A stretch of DNA of 64,000 bases, taken from positions 2,356,001 to 2,420,000 of the forward strand of contig OZ241366.1 in the NCBI GenBank assembly GCA_965199905.1, written 5' to 3'. The number at the start of each line of letters is the position of its first letter. The first letter of the stretch is position 1. Below, one piece after another: positions 44,698 through 55,145 of the stretch. The stretch comes from Ilyomonas sp965199905 (GTDB lineage Bacteria; Bacteroidota; Bacteroidia; Chitinophagales; Chitinophagaceae). Position numbers and translations under genes: made by a program. The notes under the pieces were generated by a model that searched no databases, was not told the origin of the DNA, and saw only the letters and a list, made by a program, of their open reading frames with translations.

Positions 44698-45954
44698 ATG
44701 AAATACATGAAAAACAGCGTCAGGGTAAAAATTGCATGGCTCTTATTCAGCGCTTTCCTGCTAACGCAGCACGAATGCCTTGCACAGAAAATAAAGAAAA
44801 CCGTGTTCATTATTGTAGATGGCATTCCGGCAGATGTAATTGAAAAACAGGCAACGCCAAACCTTCACAGCATTGCAAAAGAAGGCGGCTACACACGCTC
44901 TTATGTAGGCGGTGTAAAAGGCGCTTACTCGGAAACACCTACCATCTCTGCCGTTGGCTACAACAGCCTGCTTACAGGGACCTGGGTAAATAAACACAAT
45001 GTGTGGGACAATGATATTGCCGAACCGAACTATCATTATCCAACTATATTCCGCCTTTTCAAAGAAGCGTATCCGCAAAAGAAGATTGCTATCTACAGCA
45101 GTTGGGAAGATAACCGCACGAAGCTTGTGGGTGATGGTCTGGCCGCTACGGGTAATATAAAAGTAGATTTTCATTACGATGGACTGGAGCTCGACACAGT
45201 TACTTATCCGCACGATAAGAAAAGAGAGTATATGAGTAACATTGACGAGTCGGTTTCACAATACGCTGCGCAATCCATTAAAACCGAAGCACCGGATATG
45301 TCCTGGGTATATCTTGAATATACAGATGATATGGGTCACATGCACGGCGACAGCAAAGAATTTTATGATGCCGTAGAGCTGGCTGATAAACGTGTAGGTT
45401 ATGTTTGGGATGCCATCCAATATCGTGAAAAAAACTTCAATGAAGACTGGCTGATTGTTGTAACCACCGACCACGGACGCACCGCCAATAATGGCAAAAA
45501 TCATGGCGGGCAAAGCGAGCGGGAACGGGATAGCTGGATATTCACAAACGCAAAAGATTTAAACGAAGCATTTGGCGCGCCGCAAACATCAATCGTAGAT
45601 ATCATGCCGGCTATTGTGCGGTTTATGAATATTCCCGTGCCGGAAAAAGAAAAGTATGAGATAGATGGACTCCCTTTTACCGGCAAACTGGCTTTTACCA
45701 AACCACAGATTGAATACCGCAACGGGAACGTTTATGTCAACTGGAAGCATACAAAAGAAAAAGGCAATCTTACCATCAAAGCATCTGTAACGAATAATGT
45801 AAAAACCGGCGGAGAAGACAGCTATACAACGTTAACAACAATACCTCTCGCCAGGCAATCTGCAGTCGTCAGCTTAGCCAAAATGCCGTCTGATTTTTAC
45901 AAGATCGTTTTACAGGCGAAAAATGAAACGTTCAATTACTGGATAAAAAAGTAA
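44698..45954 (+). CDS. Secreted alkaline phosphatase-superfamily phosphodiesterase
   Basis: A 418-aa enzyme with a signal peptide ending CLAQ. The metal-site residues are visible: VFIIVDGIP (Asp), the nucleophile in SETPTISAVGYNS (Thr), DDMGHMHGD, and VVTTDHGRTANNGKNHGG (Asp-His). These define the nucleotide pyrophosphatase/phosphodiesterase family (type I). It probably cleaves phosphodiesters in the periplasm or at the surface. Its place in the susC-susD unit is unusual for a plain glycan locus and hints at a phosphate-bearing ligand. The C-terminal ~90 residues look like a beta domain (GNVYVNWKHTKEKGN). Confidence 0.88.
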   Translation: MKYMKNSVRVKIAWLLFSAFLLTQHECLAQKIKKTVFIIVDGIPADVIEKQATPNLHSIAKEGGYTRSYVGGVKGAYSETPTISAVGYNSLLTGTWVNKHNVWDNDIAEPNYHYPTIFRLFKEAYPQKKIAIYSSWEDNRTKLVGDGLAATGNIKVDFHYDGLELDTVTYPHDKKREYMSNIDESVSQYAAQSIKTEAPDMSWVYLEYTDDMGHMHGDSKEFYDAVELADKRVGYVWDAIQYREKNFNEDWLIVVTTDHGRTANNGKNHGGQSERERDSWIFTNAKDLNEAFGAPQTSIVDIMPAIVRFMNIPVPEKEKYEIDGLPFTGKLAFTKPQIEYRNGNVYVNWKHTKEKGNLTIKASVTNNVKTGGEDSYTTLTTIPLARQSAVVSLAKMPSDFYKIVLQAKNETFNYWIKK

Positions 45955-46252
45955 GACGCTTTTATTGCCGGGGATGTAAAGGGCTTGCTTCTTATCTAAA
46001 AGCAGCTTAATGAAATAGCCTATATTATTGATTACGCCCGGCGGCGTTTTGTATCGCTCGCCTGCCGAGGAACAGTCATCGTCGAAGCCTGCCACCGTTG
46101 CCCATGCGCCGGTGGCTTTCGTCAGTTTGTAAACGGCGCAGTTCTCCGATGTGTAGAGATTGCCGATGCTGTCAGGCACAAAATCGGCCGGCAGGAAGGC
46201 ATTGAACGCGTTGAGAGTGGTGAGGGTATCGGCTTTTCTGGCAGTGTCGGAA
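45910..46252 (-). pseudogene. Gene fragment of unknown family
   Basis: On the minus strand a stop-flanked frame encodes RYHSDTARKADTLTTLNAF, FLPADFVPDSIGNLYTSENC, AVYKLTKATGAWATVAGFDD, DCSSAGERYKTPPGV, then AT-rich low-quality sequence overlapping the end of the phosphodiesterase gene. It has no credible start and no recognised domain. The GC content is higher than the flanks. I read it as a leftover gene piece within the 627-nt gap before the GH2 gene. Confidence 0.35.
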
Positions 46253-46581
46253 TGGTAACGTCAGATCACAGGACAGAGGCGTAACAATGATTTCAGGGTG
46301 CTGGTTTTTGTAATGTGATTTGTGTAAAGGGTTGTTGGTAGCATTGATATGATGATAAAGAGGTATTCCTTTATGTAACGAGATGATCAAAATAAGACAT
46401 TGGAGAATAGAATACGTTTATTATAAGTCAGGTATATTAGATTCTGCCAGCCCGTGAATTGCACATTCAGGTAAGAAAAATGTACGCAATGCCAATTGTT
46501 AGCTATCACATTAATAGTTCTTTGCAGTAATTATAACACGTCTGATATTAATTATTGTAATTGAGCATGATTATCACAAAC

Positions 46582-49500
46582 ATGGCTAAGTTCAATAGAG
46601 AACTTATAAAAACCGCACTATTTTTCATCTTCCTTTTTGGCTCCAAAGCAGGTTTTAGTCAGCAATCGGTAAACCACTTGTTTTCAAAATCGGATACCGC
46701 ATTTGTTCCCAAAGAAATTGAAGACCCGGAATGCATTGGCATTAACAAAGAACCCTATCATGCCACTTTAATGCCTTATGCTTCATTACAGGAAGCGCTG
46801 GCTGCCAATCGCCATGCCTCCACTTTTTGCCGGAGCTTAAACGGAGCCTGGAAATTCAACTATGTAGACTGGCCGCAAAAGCGCCCGGAAAATTTTTATA
46901 AAACGGACTATGATGTTTCCGGCTGGAAAGAAATCAGTGTGCCATCTAACTGGCAGGTAGAAGGTTATGGAACGCCTTATTACAGTAATTTTAATTATAT
47001 CTTTCAAAAAGATTTTCCGAAGGTAATGAGTACGCCGCCTGTTAAGTACACAGCTTACCAGGAAAGAAACCCGGTAGGCAGTTACCGGAGAAATTTTGAA
47101 GTGCCCGCAGATTGGGATGGTCGCCGCATTTTTGTAACGTTTGATGGTGTGGATGCCGGTTTTTTTCTTTGGGTGAATGGAAAAAAAGTAGGCTATAGCG
47201 TGAACAGCCGCAATGCTGCCGAATTTGATATTACCGGTTATGTGAAACCGGGCAGCAATATGATAGCTGCGGAAGTATATCGCTTTACTACCGGCAGTTA
47301 CTTGGAAGACCAGGATATGTGGCGGTTAAGCGGCATCTTCCGGAATGTTACGCTTTGGAGTTCGCCGCAGGAACACATCCGTGATTATTTTATTAAAACA
47401 ACGTTCGATAAGCAATTCCTTAATGCAGAGCTATCCGTTGCCGCCAAAGTAAAAAATTACGGAACAAAAGAAACCAAAGCCCGGAGCTTGCAGGTGGATT
47501 TATACAATGGTACCCAAACAGTACAAGGAGCTTCTGGAAAAGCGGAAGTTCCATCACTAAAACCAGGCGAAGAAACAACTGTTACCATAAATTTTACGGT
47601 AGCCAATCCAAAAAAATGGACGGCAGAAACGCCAAACCTATACACGACAATACTCACACTCAATGATGGAAAAAACAAAGTGGAAACGATGTCTTCGCGC
47701 ACCGGCTTCCGCCAGATAGAAATTAAGGATCGCTTGTTCTTAGTAAATGGCGTTCCTATCAAATTAAAAGGCGTAAACCGCCACGAAAACTGGCCGGATG
47801 ATGGTCATGCTATCACGGAAGAACAGATGATTAAAGACATCATTTTAATCAAGCAAGCCAATTGCAACCATGTTCGTACCTGTCATTATTCCGATGACCC
47901 ACGATGGTATGAGCTATGCGATGAATATGGAATTTATCTCGTTGCCGAAGCCAATCTGGAAAGTCATGGTGCGTGGGATGAATTTAATGAAGAACCACGC
48001 ATTAAAGCGGCGCTCATCGAAAGAAATGTTGCCAATGTAGAAAACTTTAAAAACCATCCTTCGGTCATCATCTGGTCGCTGGGCAACGAGTGCGGAAGCG
48101 GCGGCTCTAACTTCAGAGCGATACTGCAAACCATTAAAGGAATTGATCCTACACGCCCGCGACATTACCAGGGCTTTGGTATTGGCAGTGACAATCCTGC
48201 CGACATGGACAGCGAGATGTACACGCAACTGTCCGACTTAGAAAAAAAGGCGAATGATAAGACACTGACCAAGCCATTTTATTTATGCGAATATGCACAC
48301 GCCATGTTCAACTCGATGGGTTCGGTAGATGTGTATAATGAATTGTTTGACAAATATCCGCAACTGCTGGGCGGCGCCATCTGGGAATGGCAGGATCAGG
48401 GTATTTATAACAACCGCGATCCGAACCATCATATTACGGCATATGGCGGCGGCTTTGGCGAGTATCCCAACGACCAGTATTTTATTCATAAAGGCGTTGT
48501 GTTTTCCGACAGAAGTGAAAAGCCTCATTATCCGGAACTGAAACATGCGTACCAATGGATTAGTGTCAGGCTAAAAGACATTAATACAAAAACATTTACC
48601 ATCAAAAACCGCTACCAGTTCATCAGCCTGAACGGCTTTACCGCCAAATGGCAGTTGAGTGAAGATGGAGACAGCTTGTCGTCCGGCAACTTCCAGATCG
48701 GGTTAATCAATGCCGGCGAGGAAAAAGATATAAAAATACCTTTCACCGTAAAGCCAAAACCGGGAGCCGAGTACTTCCTGCGCGTTTCCTTTGATCTGGC
48801 AGCAGATCAAATGTGGGCGCCCGAAGGTTTTGAAGTTGCTGCGCAGCAAATGGAGTTGCCAATATCTCTTCCTGCGGTTAAGGAAAACTTGCAAGCCGGC
48901 AATCTGATGTTACGCCATTCAACTCATTTTATTACAATTGAAGGCGCTGGTTTCAGTTTGCAGTTTGATAAAGAGAAAGGTACGTTTTCCCAGATAGAAG
49001 AAGGCGATAAAAAGGTTCTGCAACCCGGCGGCGGTCCGATGCTGCATCTGTGGCGCGCGCCTCACCAGAAAGATGATATGTGGGCTTATGAAGATTGGGC
49101 AAGCAAAGGCTTAACAAAACTTTCCTGGACGACGGATGATGTAAAAAGCAAGCAACTTCCGTCCGGTGCAGTGGAAATCAGGGCAAGCTTAACCGGCAAA
49201 GGCAAGCAAAATTTTAGCGTTCATCACGAAGTGATTTACACAGTTTACCCAAAAGGTATTATCAACGTTGATAATACCGTATCGTTCAGCGAGCCGAATG
49301 TGGTGCTGGCGCGATTAGGTGTGCGCATGTTTTTAGATAAAGACCTTGATCAGTTTGATTATTTAGGTCGCGGTCCTATGGAAAATTATGCTGACCGGAA
49401 ACAAGGTTCTGATGTAGGGCATTATACCAGCAGCGTGAGCGCGCAAATGACGCCTTACGAAAAGCCCATGGAATGCGGTAATCACGAAGACGTTCGCTGG

Positions 49501-49803
49501 GCAAACGTAAGTTCTGACAATGGGCTGGGCGTAACTATTAAACAAGACGATTCCTTGTTGCAGGTTTCTGCGCTTCCCTATAGCGATGAAGAGATGCAGC
49601 CAGTGGAATATAAAATTGATTTACCTAAAAGCAAAGGCACCGTTTTGTGCATAAGTCATAAAACATTGGGCGTTGGTTCTAATGGCTGCGGACCACGACC
49701 ATTGGAAAGCTGTCGCATTTATACAAAACCGTCAACATTTAGTTACCAGATACGGTTATTGAATAAAGACAATATAGCTATCAATAAAACGGCACGTAAG
49801 TAG
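46582..49803 (+). CDS. GH2 beta-galactosidase, large secreted form
   Basis: A 1073-aa enzyme from MAKFNRELIKTALFFIFLFG (signal peptide ending GFSQ). It contains the GH2 sugar-binding domain (SVPSNWQVEGYGTPYY), Ig-like domain, the catalytic barrel with IWSLGNECGSGGSN (acid/base Glu about residue 503) and LCEYAHAMFNSMGS (nucleophile Glu about 570), then the DUF4981 and bgal-small-N type C-terminal domains (DYLGRGPMENYADRKQGSDVG). The length and order are those of LacZ-like beta-galactosidases. It opens the enzyme block of the glycan locus. Another beta-linked sugar as substrate cannot be excluded. Confidence 0.93.
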   Translation: MAKFNRELIKTALFFIFLFGSKAGFSQQSVNHLFSKSDTAFVPKEIEDPECIGINKEPYHATLMPYASLQEALAANRHASTFCRSLNGAWKFNYVDWPQKRPENFYKTDYDVSGWKEISVPSNWQVEGYGTPYYSNFNYIFQKDFPKVMSTPPVKYTAYQERNPVGSYRRNFEVPADWDGRRIFVTFDGVDAGFFLWVNGKKVGYSVNSRNAAEFDITGYVKPGSNMIAAEVYRFTTGSYLEDQDMWRLSGIFRNVTLWSSPQEHIRDYFIKTTFDKQFLNAELSVAAKVKNYGTKETKARSLQVDLYNGTQTVQGASGKAEVPSLKPGEETTVTINFTVANPKKWTAETPNLYTTILTLNDGKNKVETMSSRTGFRQIEIKDRLFLVNGVPIKLKGVNRHENWPDDGHAITEEQMIKDIILIKQANCNHVRTCHYSDDPRWYELCDEYGIYLVAEANLESHGAWDEFNEEPRIKAALIERNVANVENFKNHPSVIIWSLGNECGSGGSNFRAILQTIKGIDPTRPRHYQGFGIGSDNPADMDSEMYTQLSDLEKKANDKTLTKPFYLCEYAHAMFNSMGSVDVYNELFDKYPQLLGGAIWEWQDQGIYNNRDPNHHITAYGGGFGEYPNDQYFIHKGVVFSDRSEKPHYPELKHAYQWISVRLKDINTKTFTIKNRYQFISLNGFTAKWQLSEDGDSLSSGNFQIGLINAGEEKDIKIPFTVKPKPGAEYFLRVSFDLAADQMWAPEGFEVAAQQMELPISLPAVKENLQAGNLMLRHSTHFITIEGAGFSLQFDKEKGTFSQIEEGDKKVLQPGGGPMLHLWRAPHQKDDMWAYEDWASKGLTKLSWTTDDVKSKQLPSGAVEIRASLTGKGKQNFSVHHEVIYTVYPKGIINVDNTVSFSEPNVVLARLGVRMFLDKDLDQFDYLGRGPMENYADRKQGSDVGHYTSSVSAQMTPYEKPMECGNHEDVRWANVSSDNGLGVTIKQDDSLLQVSALPYSDEEMQPVEYKIDLPKSKGTVLCISHKTLGVGSNGCGPRPLESCRIYTKPSTFSYQIRLLNKDNIAINKTARK

Positions 49804-49839
49804 ATGACTGTTTAAAATATTGAATTGAAAAGCAGCAAT

Positions 49840-49920
49840 CGTCATGTCGACGAACAGGGACATCTCCATAGATTAATGCAATATTAATATTGTAAGATTT
49901 CTCCTATCGCCGAAATGACG
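49840..49920. repeat. 81-nt imperfect palindromic intergenic repeat
   Basis: The left arm CGTCATGTCGACGAACAGGG at 49840 and the reverse complement of the right arm (CGTCATTTCGGCGATAGGAG, from 49920) are the same sequence diverged. At the centre CAATATTAATATTG (49879-49892) is a perfect palindrome. The element lies between the GH2 and GH92 genes. A related single arm lies at 62343-62369. Confidence 0.7.
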
Positions 49921-49995
49921 TTACAAGCACTTGTAAGATGTAAACATCTTTTAAGTCTTCACTTTTCAGAGTATTTAACATAACTCGTTTAACTT

Positions 49996-52278
49996 ATGAA
50001 GAAACTAATTCTTTTCGCTTTGCTAATCACCGGCATTCATTCATTTGCGCAGCAGGTAGAAAACATTACCGACCCGGTGGAATGGATCAACCCGTTAATG
50101 GGCACCGATTCTAAATTCAGTTTGTCCAATGGCAATACTTATCCTGCCATTGCGTTGCCCTGGGGAATGAACACCTGGGTTGCGCAAACGGGCAAGATGG
50201 GCGACGGCTGGATTTACACGTATGCAGCAGATAAAATCCGTGGCTTTAAACAAACCCATCAGCCATCGCCGTGGATGAATGATTATGGCCAGTTTTCCAT
50301 CATGCCGCTGACCAAACATTTCAGGAAAACGGAAGACGAAAGAGCAAGCTGGTTTTCGCACAAAGCCGAGGTAGCCAAGCCGTATTATTACAGCGTTTAT
50401 CTCGCCGATCATAATGTAACCACCGAGATCACACCAACGGAACGGTCTGCCCAGTTTCGCTTTACGTTTCCAGACAGCGACAGTTCTTTTATTGTGATTG
50501 ATGCGTTGGACAAAGGCTCTTATGTAAAGATTCTTCCCGACCAGAAAAAGATTATTGGCTATTCAACCAAATACGCGCGCGGACCATTGCCCAATTTCAA
50601 AAATTACTTTGTTATTTATGTAGATAAGCCGTTTACCGTAACGCAAACTTATCGAGATACGCTGGCAACCGATTCCCTTGAACTGCAGGCAGATCATGCG
50701 CTTGCCGTGATTGGCTTTACAACCACAAACAAAGAAAAAGTACACCTGCGGGTGGCTTCTTCCTTCATCAGTTTTGAGCAGGCTGAGTTGAATTTGCAAA
50801 GCGAGCAAGGCAACGACAGCTTTGACGTTACCGAGCAAAAAGCAAAAGCTGTCTGGAACAAGACATTGAACCACATTACCGTTTCGGGCGGCACGGTTGA
50901 CCAGACGCGCACCTTCTATTCGTGCCTGTACCGGATGCTGTTTTTTCCAAACAAATTATACGAAAAAAATGCGCAGGGAAAAATGGTACACTGGAGTCCG
51001 TACACGGGCAAAACAGAGCCGGGCTACATGTTTGCGGGCACCGGTTTCTGGGATACGTTCCGTGCGTTATACCCGTTCTTAAACTTAGTGTATCCGTCTA
51101 TAGACAAAGAGATGCAGGAAGGACTGGTTAACGATTATAAAGAAGGCGGCTGGCTGCCCGAATGGAGCAGTCCCGGCTATGCCAATATTATGCTTGGCAA
51201 CAATTCGGCCTCCGTGGTAGCCGATGCTTATTTAAAAGGCATTCGCGGTTATGGTATTGACACGTTGTATGAAGCTTTACTGCATGGTGCCAATAATGAA
51301 GGTCCCAATGCAACCGGTCGCCGCGGCGTTGAATACTACAACAGCATTGGCTACGTGCCTCATGATGCCAGGATGGGCGAGGGTGTTGCACGCACGCTGG
51401 AGTATGCGTATGACGATTTTTCTATCTATCGTTTAGGCAAAGCGTTGGGCAAGCCTGCGGCTGAAACGGATGTTTATAAAAAGCGCAGCCTGAACTATAA
51501 AAACGTATTCGATTCCTCAACCGGTTTCATGCGCGGAAGAAATGGGGACAAAAGCTTTGAAACACCGTTCAGTCCGTACAAATGGGGCGGCTCCTTCATC
51601 GAAGGCAATAGCTGGCATTACACCTGGTCAGTGTTTCACGATATACAGGGACTGATCAATTTAATGGGCGGCAATCAAAAATTTGTTGCCAAATTAGATT
51701 CTGTATTTACCGCGCCGCCCGTGTTTGGCGATAAGGAATACAATGGTGGCGTGATACATGAAATGCGCGAAATGCAGGTGATGAACATGGGGCAGTATGC
51801 GCATGGCAACCAGCCGATACAACACATGACGTACCTGTATGACTATGCCGGCGAGCCGTGGAAAACACAATACCATGTGCGCGAAGTGATGAACAAATTA
51901 TACAAGCCAACACCGGATGGTTATTGCGGCGATGAAGACAACGGGCAAACTTCTGCCTGGTATGTGTTTTCGGCAATGGGATTTTACCCCGTATGCCCCA
52001 CCTGCGGGCAATATGTGATAGGTACGCCGTTGTTTAAAAACATGACCATCAACTTAGAGAACGGGAAGAAAATAATTTTAAACGCGCCCAATAACAGCGA
52101 AGCCAACAGATACATCAACAGCATGAGCTACGATGGAAAAAAGTATAACAACAACTGGCTTTCTCACGACGCTTTGCTTAAGGGTGCGGTTATCAATTTT
52201 GATATGGCGGCGCAGCCGAATCAGCAGCGTGGTACCGAGCCGTCTAATTTTCCCTATTCCTTATCGAACGAAAAATAA
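49996..52278 (+). CDS. GH92 alpha-mannosidase (first)
   Basis: A 760-aa secreted enzyme with signal peptide MKKLILFALLITGIHSFAQ. WINPLMGTDSKFSLSNGNTYP and the IALPWGMNTW region start the N-terminal beta domain; the (alpha/alpha)6 catalytic domain has FWDTFRALYPFLNLVYP, EGGWLPEWSSPGY, the GDEDNGQTSAWYVFSAMGFYPV motif and PLFKNMTINLENGKK. These are the hallmarks of GH92, calcium-dependent exo-alpha-mannosidases acting on N-glycans and mannans. It stands 192 nt after the GH2 gene. Confidence 0.94.
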   Translation: MKKLILFALLITGIHSFAQQVENITDPVEWINPLMGTDSKFSLSNGNTYPAIALPWGMNTWVAQTGKMGDGWIYTYAADKIRGFKQTHQPSPWMNDYGQFSIMPLTKHFRKTEDERASWFSHKAEVAKPYYYSVYLADHNVTTEITPTERSAQFRFTFPDSDSSFIVIDALDKGSYVKILPDQKKIIGYSTKYARGPLPNFKNYFVIYVDKPFTVTQTYRDTLATDSLELQADHALAVIGFTTTNKEKVHLRVASSFISFEQAELNLQSEQGNDSFDVTEQKAKAVWNKTLNHITVSGGTVDQTRTFYSCLYRMLFFPNKLYEKNAQGKMVHWSPYTGKTEPGYMFAGTGFWDTFRALYPFLNLVYPSIDKEMQEGLVNDYKEGGWLPEWSSPGYANIMLGNNSASVVADAYLKGIRGYGIDTLYEALLHGANNEGPNATGRRGVEYYNSIGYVPHDARMGEGVARTLEYAYDDFSIYRLGKALGKPAAETDVYKKRSLNYKNVFDSSTGFMRGRNGDKSFETPFSPYKWGGSFIEGNSWHYTWSVFHDIQGLINLMGGNQKFVAKLDSVFTAPPVFGDKEYNGGVIHEMREMQVMNMGQYAHGNQPIQHMTYLYDYAGEPWKTQYHVREVMNKLYKPTPDGYCGDEDNGQTSAWYVFSAMGFYPVCPTCGQYVIGTPLFKNMTINLENGKKIILNAPNNSEANRYINSMSYDGKKYNNNWLSHDALLKGAVINFDMAAQPNQQRGTEPSNFPYSLSNEK

Positions 52279-52375
52279 TGGTTTTAAAATGGCTGTTCCG
52301 GTTTTGTAAGAAGTTGATATTTTACCTAAAAACAGGCACGATTGACAGCTTCACTTTATAAGATAAATAATCATT

Positions 52376-53062
52376 ATGAAGATAAAAATAATACTGCCTT
52401 TAACGGCAATTGCTTTGAGCATAAATGTAGCAAAAGCGCAGGACTGGGCAAACATACACAAATACGAAGAAGACAATACCAAAGTGCAACCGCCTGCTTC
52501 GGGAGAAAAGCGTGTGGTGTTCATGGGTGATTCCATTACCGATTTCTGGATAAATAATGATTCCTCGTTCTTTTCTGGCAACCCTTATTTCGACCGTGGC
52601 ATCAGCGGGCAAACCACCGGGCAAATGCTGGTGCGCTTCCGCGAGGATGTTATCAACTTACAACCCAAGGTGGTGGTGATACTTGCCGGCATCAACGACA
52701 TTGCTGAGAACAACGGTCCGTCAAAATTAGAAGATGTGTTTGGCAACATTGTTTCGATGGCTGAGTTAGCCAAAGCAAATCGCATTAAAGTCGTGCTCTC
52801 ATCCATAATGCCGGCCTTTTCTTTCCCATGGCGCCCATCTATAAATCCCGTTCCAAAGGTGAAGTCGCTAAACAACATGATAAAGGCTTATGCTGATAAA
52901 AACAATATCATTTACCTCGATTATTTTACAGCGATGGCGGATTCAAGAAGCGGGTTGCCGGCCAACCTTTCAAAAGATGGCGTACACCCAACCCTGGAAG
53001 GCTATAAAGTAATGGAGCCGCTTGCAGAGAAAGCAATTGCTGCGGCGCTAAAGAAAAAGTAA
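52376..53062 (+). CDS. SGNH/GDSL esterase
   Basis: A 228-aa secreted hydrolase. The signal peptide (to about AKAQ) precedes block I RVVFMGDSITDFW (catalytic Ser about residue 53), block II with GISGQTTGQM (Gly), block III VVILAGINDIAENN (Asn) and block V DGVHPTLEGYK (Asp and His). It probably removes acyl groups from a carbohydrate, as suggested by its place between GH92 and a second esterase. Spacing to both neighbours is about 100 nt. Confidence 0.92.
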   Translation: MKIKIILPLTAIALSINVAKAQDWANIHKYEEDNTKVQPPASGEKRVVFMGDSITDFWINNDSSFFSGNPYFDRGISGQTTGQMLVRFREDVINLQPKVVVILAGINDIAENNGPSKLEDVFGNIVSMAELAKANRIKVVLSSIMPAFSFPWRPSINPVPKVKSLNNMIKAYADKNNIIYLDYFTAMADSRSGLPANLSKDGVHPTLEGYKVMEPLAEKAIAAALKKK

Positions 53063-53162
53063 TTGCGTATAAACTCATTAATCCGAAAAACTTCTAAGGG
53101 TACAATTCATTGCGAAGAATAATTAATAGTTCAAATTGAAGTTAAACGCATTACAAAAATTC

Positions 53163-55145
53163 ATGAAATTATTCCTTTGCTTTGTGGCAGTCGCTTTCAG
53201 CCTGTCGGCTCATGCCGTTCCGCACGGCAAAGCTTTTACGGTATGCAACCTGTTTTCCGACCACATGGTATTGCAGCAACAGGATAAAGTCAGTATCTGG
53301 GGGCAGGCAGCTTCGGGACAAAAAGTAACGGTTTCTGCCAATTGGGGAAGCCAGGCTTCCGCCGTTGCAGATGCCAATGATAAATGGGAAATGAAATTGG
53401 CGACTCCCAAAGCTGGCGGTCCGTATAATATTGATATTAAAACGGCAGACAGCAATATTGCTATAAAAGATGTGCTAATCGGAGAAGTTTGGCTGGCTTC
53501 CGGTCAGTCCAACATGGATCTTCCGTTAAGCGGTTGGCTGCCTACAGATACCGTGGTTAATTACAAGCAGGAAATTGCCGAAGCCAGCTACCCCGAAATC
53601 AGGCTTTTAAAAGTTCCTTTCAATATTTCCGCCGCTCCAATAGATTCTATCGGCGGTCAATGGCAACCAACATCGCCGCAAACGGTTGGCAACTTCAGCG
53701 CCACGGCTTATTTCTACGCCCGAAAACTTTATCAGCAGCTTCATATTCCCATCGGCATCATTCAATCTTCCATTGGCGGAACACCGGTAGAAGCCTGGAC
53801 AAGCAAAGGATACTTATTGAAAACGCATGATTTTGATAAACAATTATCGGGATTAAACGACCTGCAAATGTCCACCGGCGACTGGTTTCAAAAATGGACT
53901 ACACAGGATGTACCGGCGACAGACGAACAATGGGAAAACATCAACTTTAATGACCTTGCAGCAACCGAACCCGATTTTGACGATTCGCAATGGACGACCA
54001 TCAAATTACCCGGAAGATTTGACCAGGTACAATCGGGTGAATTTGATGGAGCGATGTGGTTTAGAAAAGATTTTACAATAGAAGATACAACGACGGATTA
54101 CATGTTGAAAATAGGCGCCATAGATGATATGGATGCCACTTATATTAATGGAAAAAAGATTGGCGGGCTTGCAGGAAAAAGGGCAGCAAATGCACCCCGG
54201 CAAATGAGTATTCCAAAATCATTATTGAAGAAAGGAAAAAACACCATTGCCATTCGCGCTATTGACAATGGCGGTCCGGGGTCTTTTAGCGGCGAGATGA
54301 CAATATCCAATAATAAAGGCACGACCATTCCGCTGGAAGGCAACTGGAAAAGCAGGTTGGTTGCTGAAATTTATAAGGGGAAATTTTATAATTACGGGCT
54401 TTTGTCTGATGTTTCACATCGCCCGATTATATCTCAGCTTAACAGCAACTCGCCTTCCGTTCTTTTCAATGCTATGATTCATCCATTGGTTCCTTACACC
54501 ATCAAAGGCGTTATCTGGTACCAGGGAGAATCAAATGTGGGAAGAGCGGAACAGTACAAGTATCTTTTTCCAAACATGATAAGGGACTGGAGAGACAAAT
54601 GGGGTTACCAGTTTCCTTTTTATTTTGTACAGATCGCGCCTTTTAACTATACAGATCCTGCACAGAAAGGGCAGGGGGAAAAGATAAGAGAAGCCCAGCG
54701 GCTCGCATTGAAGACACCCAATACCGGAATGGTTGTAACCTTGGACATCGGGCGTCTAACGTCTGCTCATCCTACACACAAGCAGGAGGTGGGCGATCGT
54801 TTAGCAAAATTTGCGTTAGCCAACGAATACGGGCAAAAGCAGGTTACATCGGGTCCTTTGTATAAAAAGTTTACAGTTTCAGGCAATAAAGCCATCATTG
54901 AATTCAGTTCTGAAGGAAGCGGATTGGTTGCACGGGATGGCGGGCTCTCCGGCTTTGAGATAGCTGGTGCAGACAAAAAATATGTTCCTGCTGATGCCGA
55001 AATTGTGAATAATAAAGTGGTGCTTACCAATAGTGCAGTTGCGCATCCTGCTTATGTAAGATATGCCTGGCGGGATGACAGTGAGGCAACCTTATTTAAT
55101 AAAGAAGGATTGCCGGCTTCCACCTTCACGTCTGAAGATGATTAG
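53163..55145 (+). CDS. Sialate O-acetylesterase-like SGNH esterase with inserted jelly-roll domain
   Basis: A 660-aa secreted protein from ATG 53163 (MKLFLCFVAVAFSLSAHA; a TTG nine codons upstream is also open). The SGNH core has GEVWLASGQSNMDLP (Ser about residue 116), GVIWYQGESNVGRA, and ...HPTHKQEVGDRLAKFAL (His). A GH2-like jelly-roll domain is inserted (DSQWTTIKLPG ... MWFRKDFTI), as usual for this family. Members deacetylate sugars, not only sialic acid; plant cell-wall glycans are also targets. It is followed by the remnant of a metallophosphoesterase. Confidence 0.9.
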   Translation: MKLFLCFVAVAFSLSAHAVPHGKAFTVCNLFSDHMVLQQQDKVSIWGQAASGQKVTVSANWGSQASAVADANDKWEMKLATPKAGGPYNIDIKTADSNIAIKDVLIGEVWLASGQSNMDLPLSGWLPTDTVVNYKQEIAEASYPEIRLLKVPFNISAAPIDSIGGQWQPTSPQTVGNFSATAYFYARKLYQQLHIPIGIIQSSIGGTPVEAWTSKGYLLKTHDFDKQLSGLNDLQMSTGDWFQKWTTQDVPATDEQWENINFNDLAATEPDFDDSQWTTIKLPGRFDQVQSGEFDGAMWFRKDFTIEDTTTDYMLKIGAIDDMDATYINGKKIGGLAGKRAANAPRQMSIPKSLLKKGKNTIAIRAIDNGGPGSFSGEMTISNNKGTTIPLEGNWKSRLVAEIYKGKFYNYGLLSDVSHRPIISQLNSNSPSVLFNAMIHPLVPYTIKGVIWYQGESNVGRAEQYKYLFPNMIRDWRDKWGYQFPFYFVQIAPFNYTDPAQKGQGEKIREAQRLALKTPNTGMVVTLDIGRLTSAHPTHKQEVGDRLAKFALANEYGQKQVTSGPLYKKFTVSGNKAIIEFSSEGSGLVARDGGLSGFEIAGADKKYVPADAEIVNNKVVLTNSAVAHPAYVRYAWRDDSEATLFNKEGLPASTFTSEDD

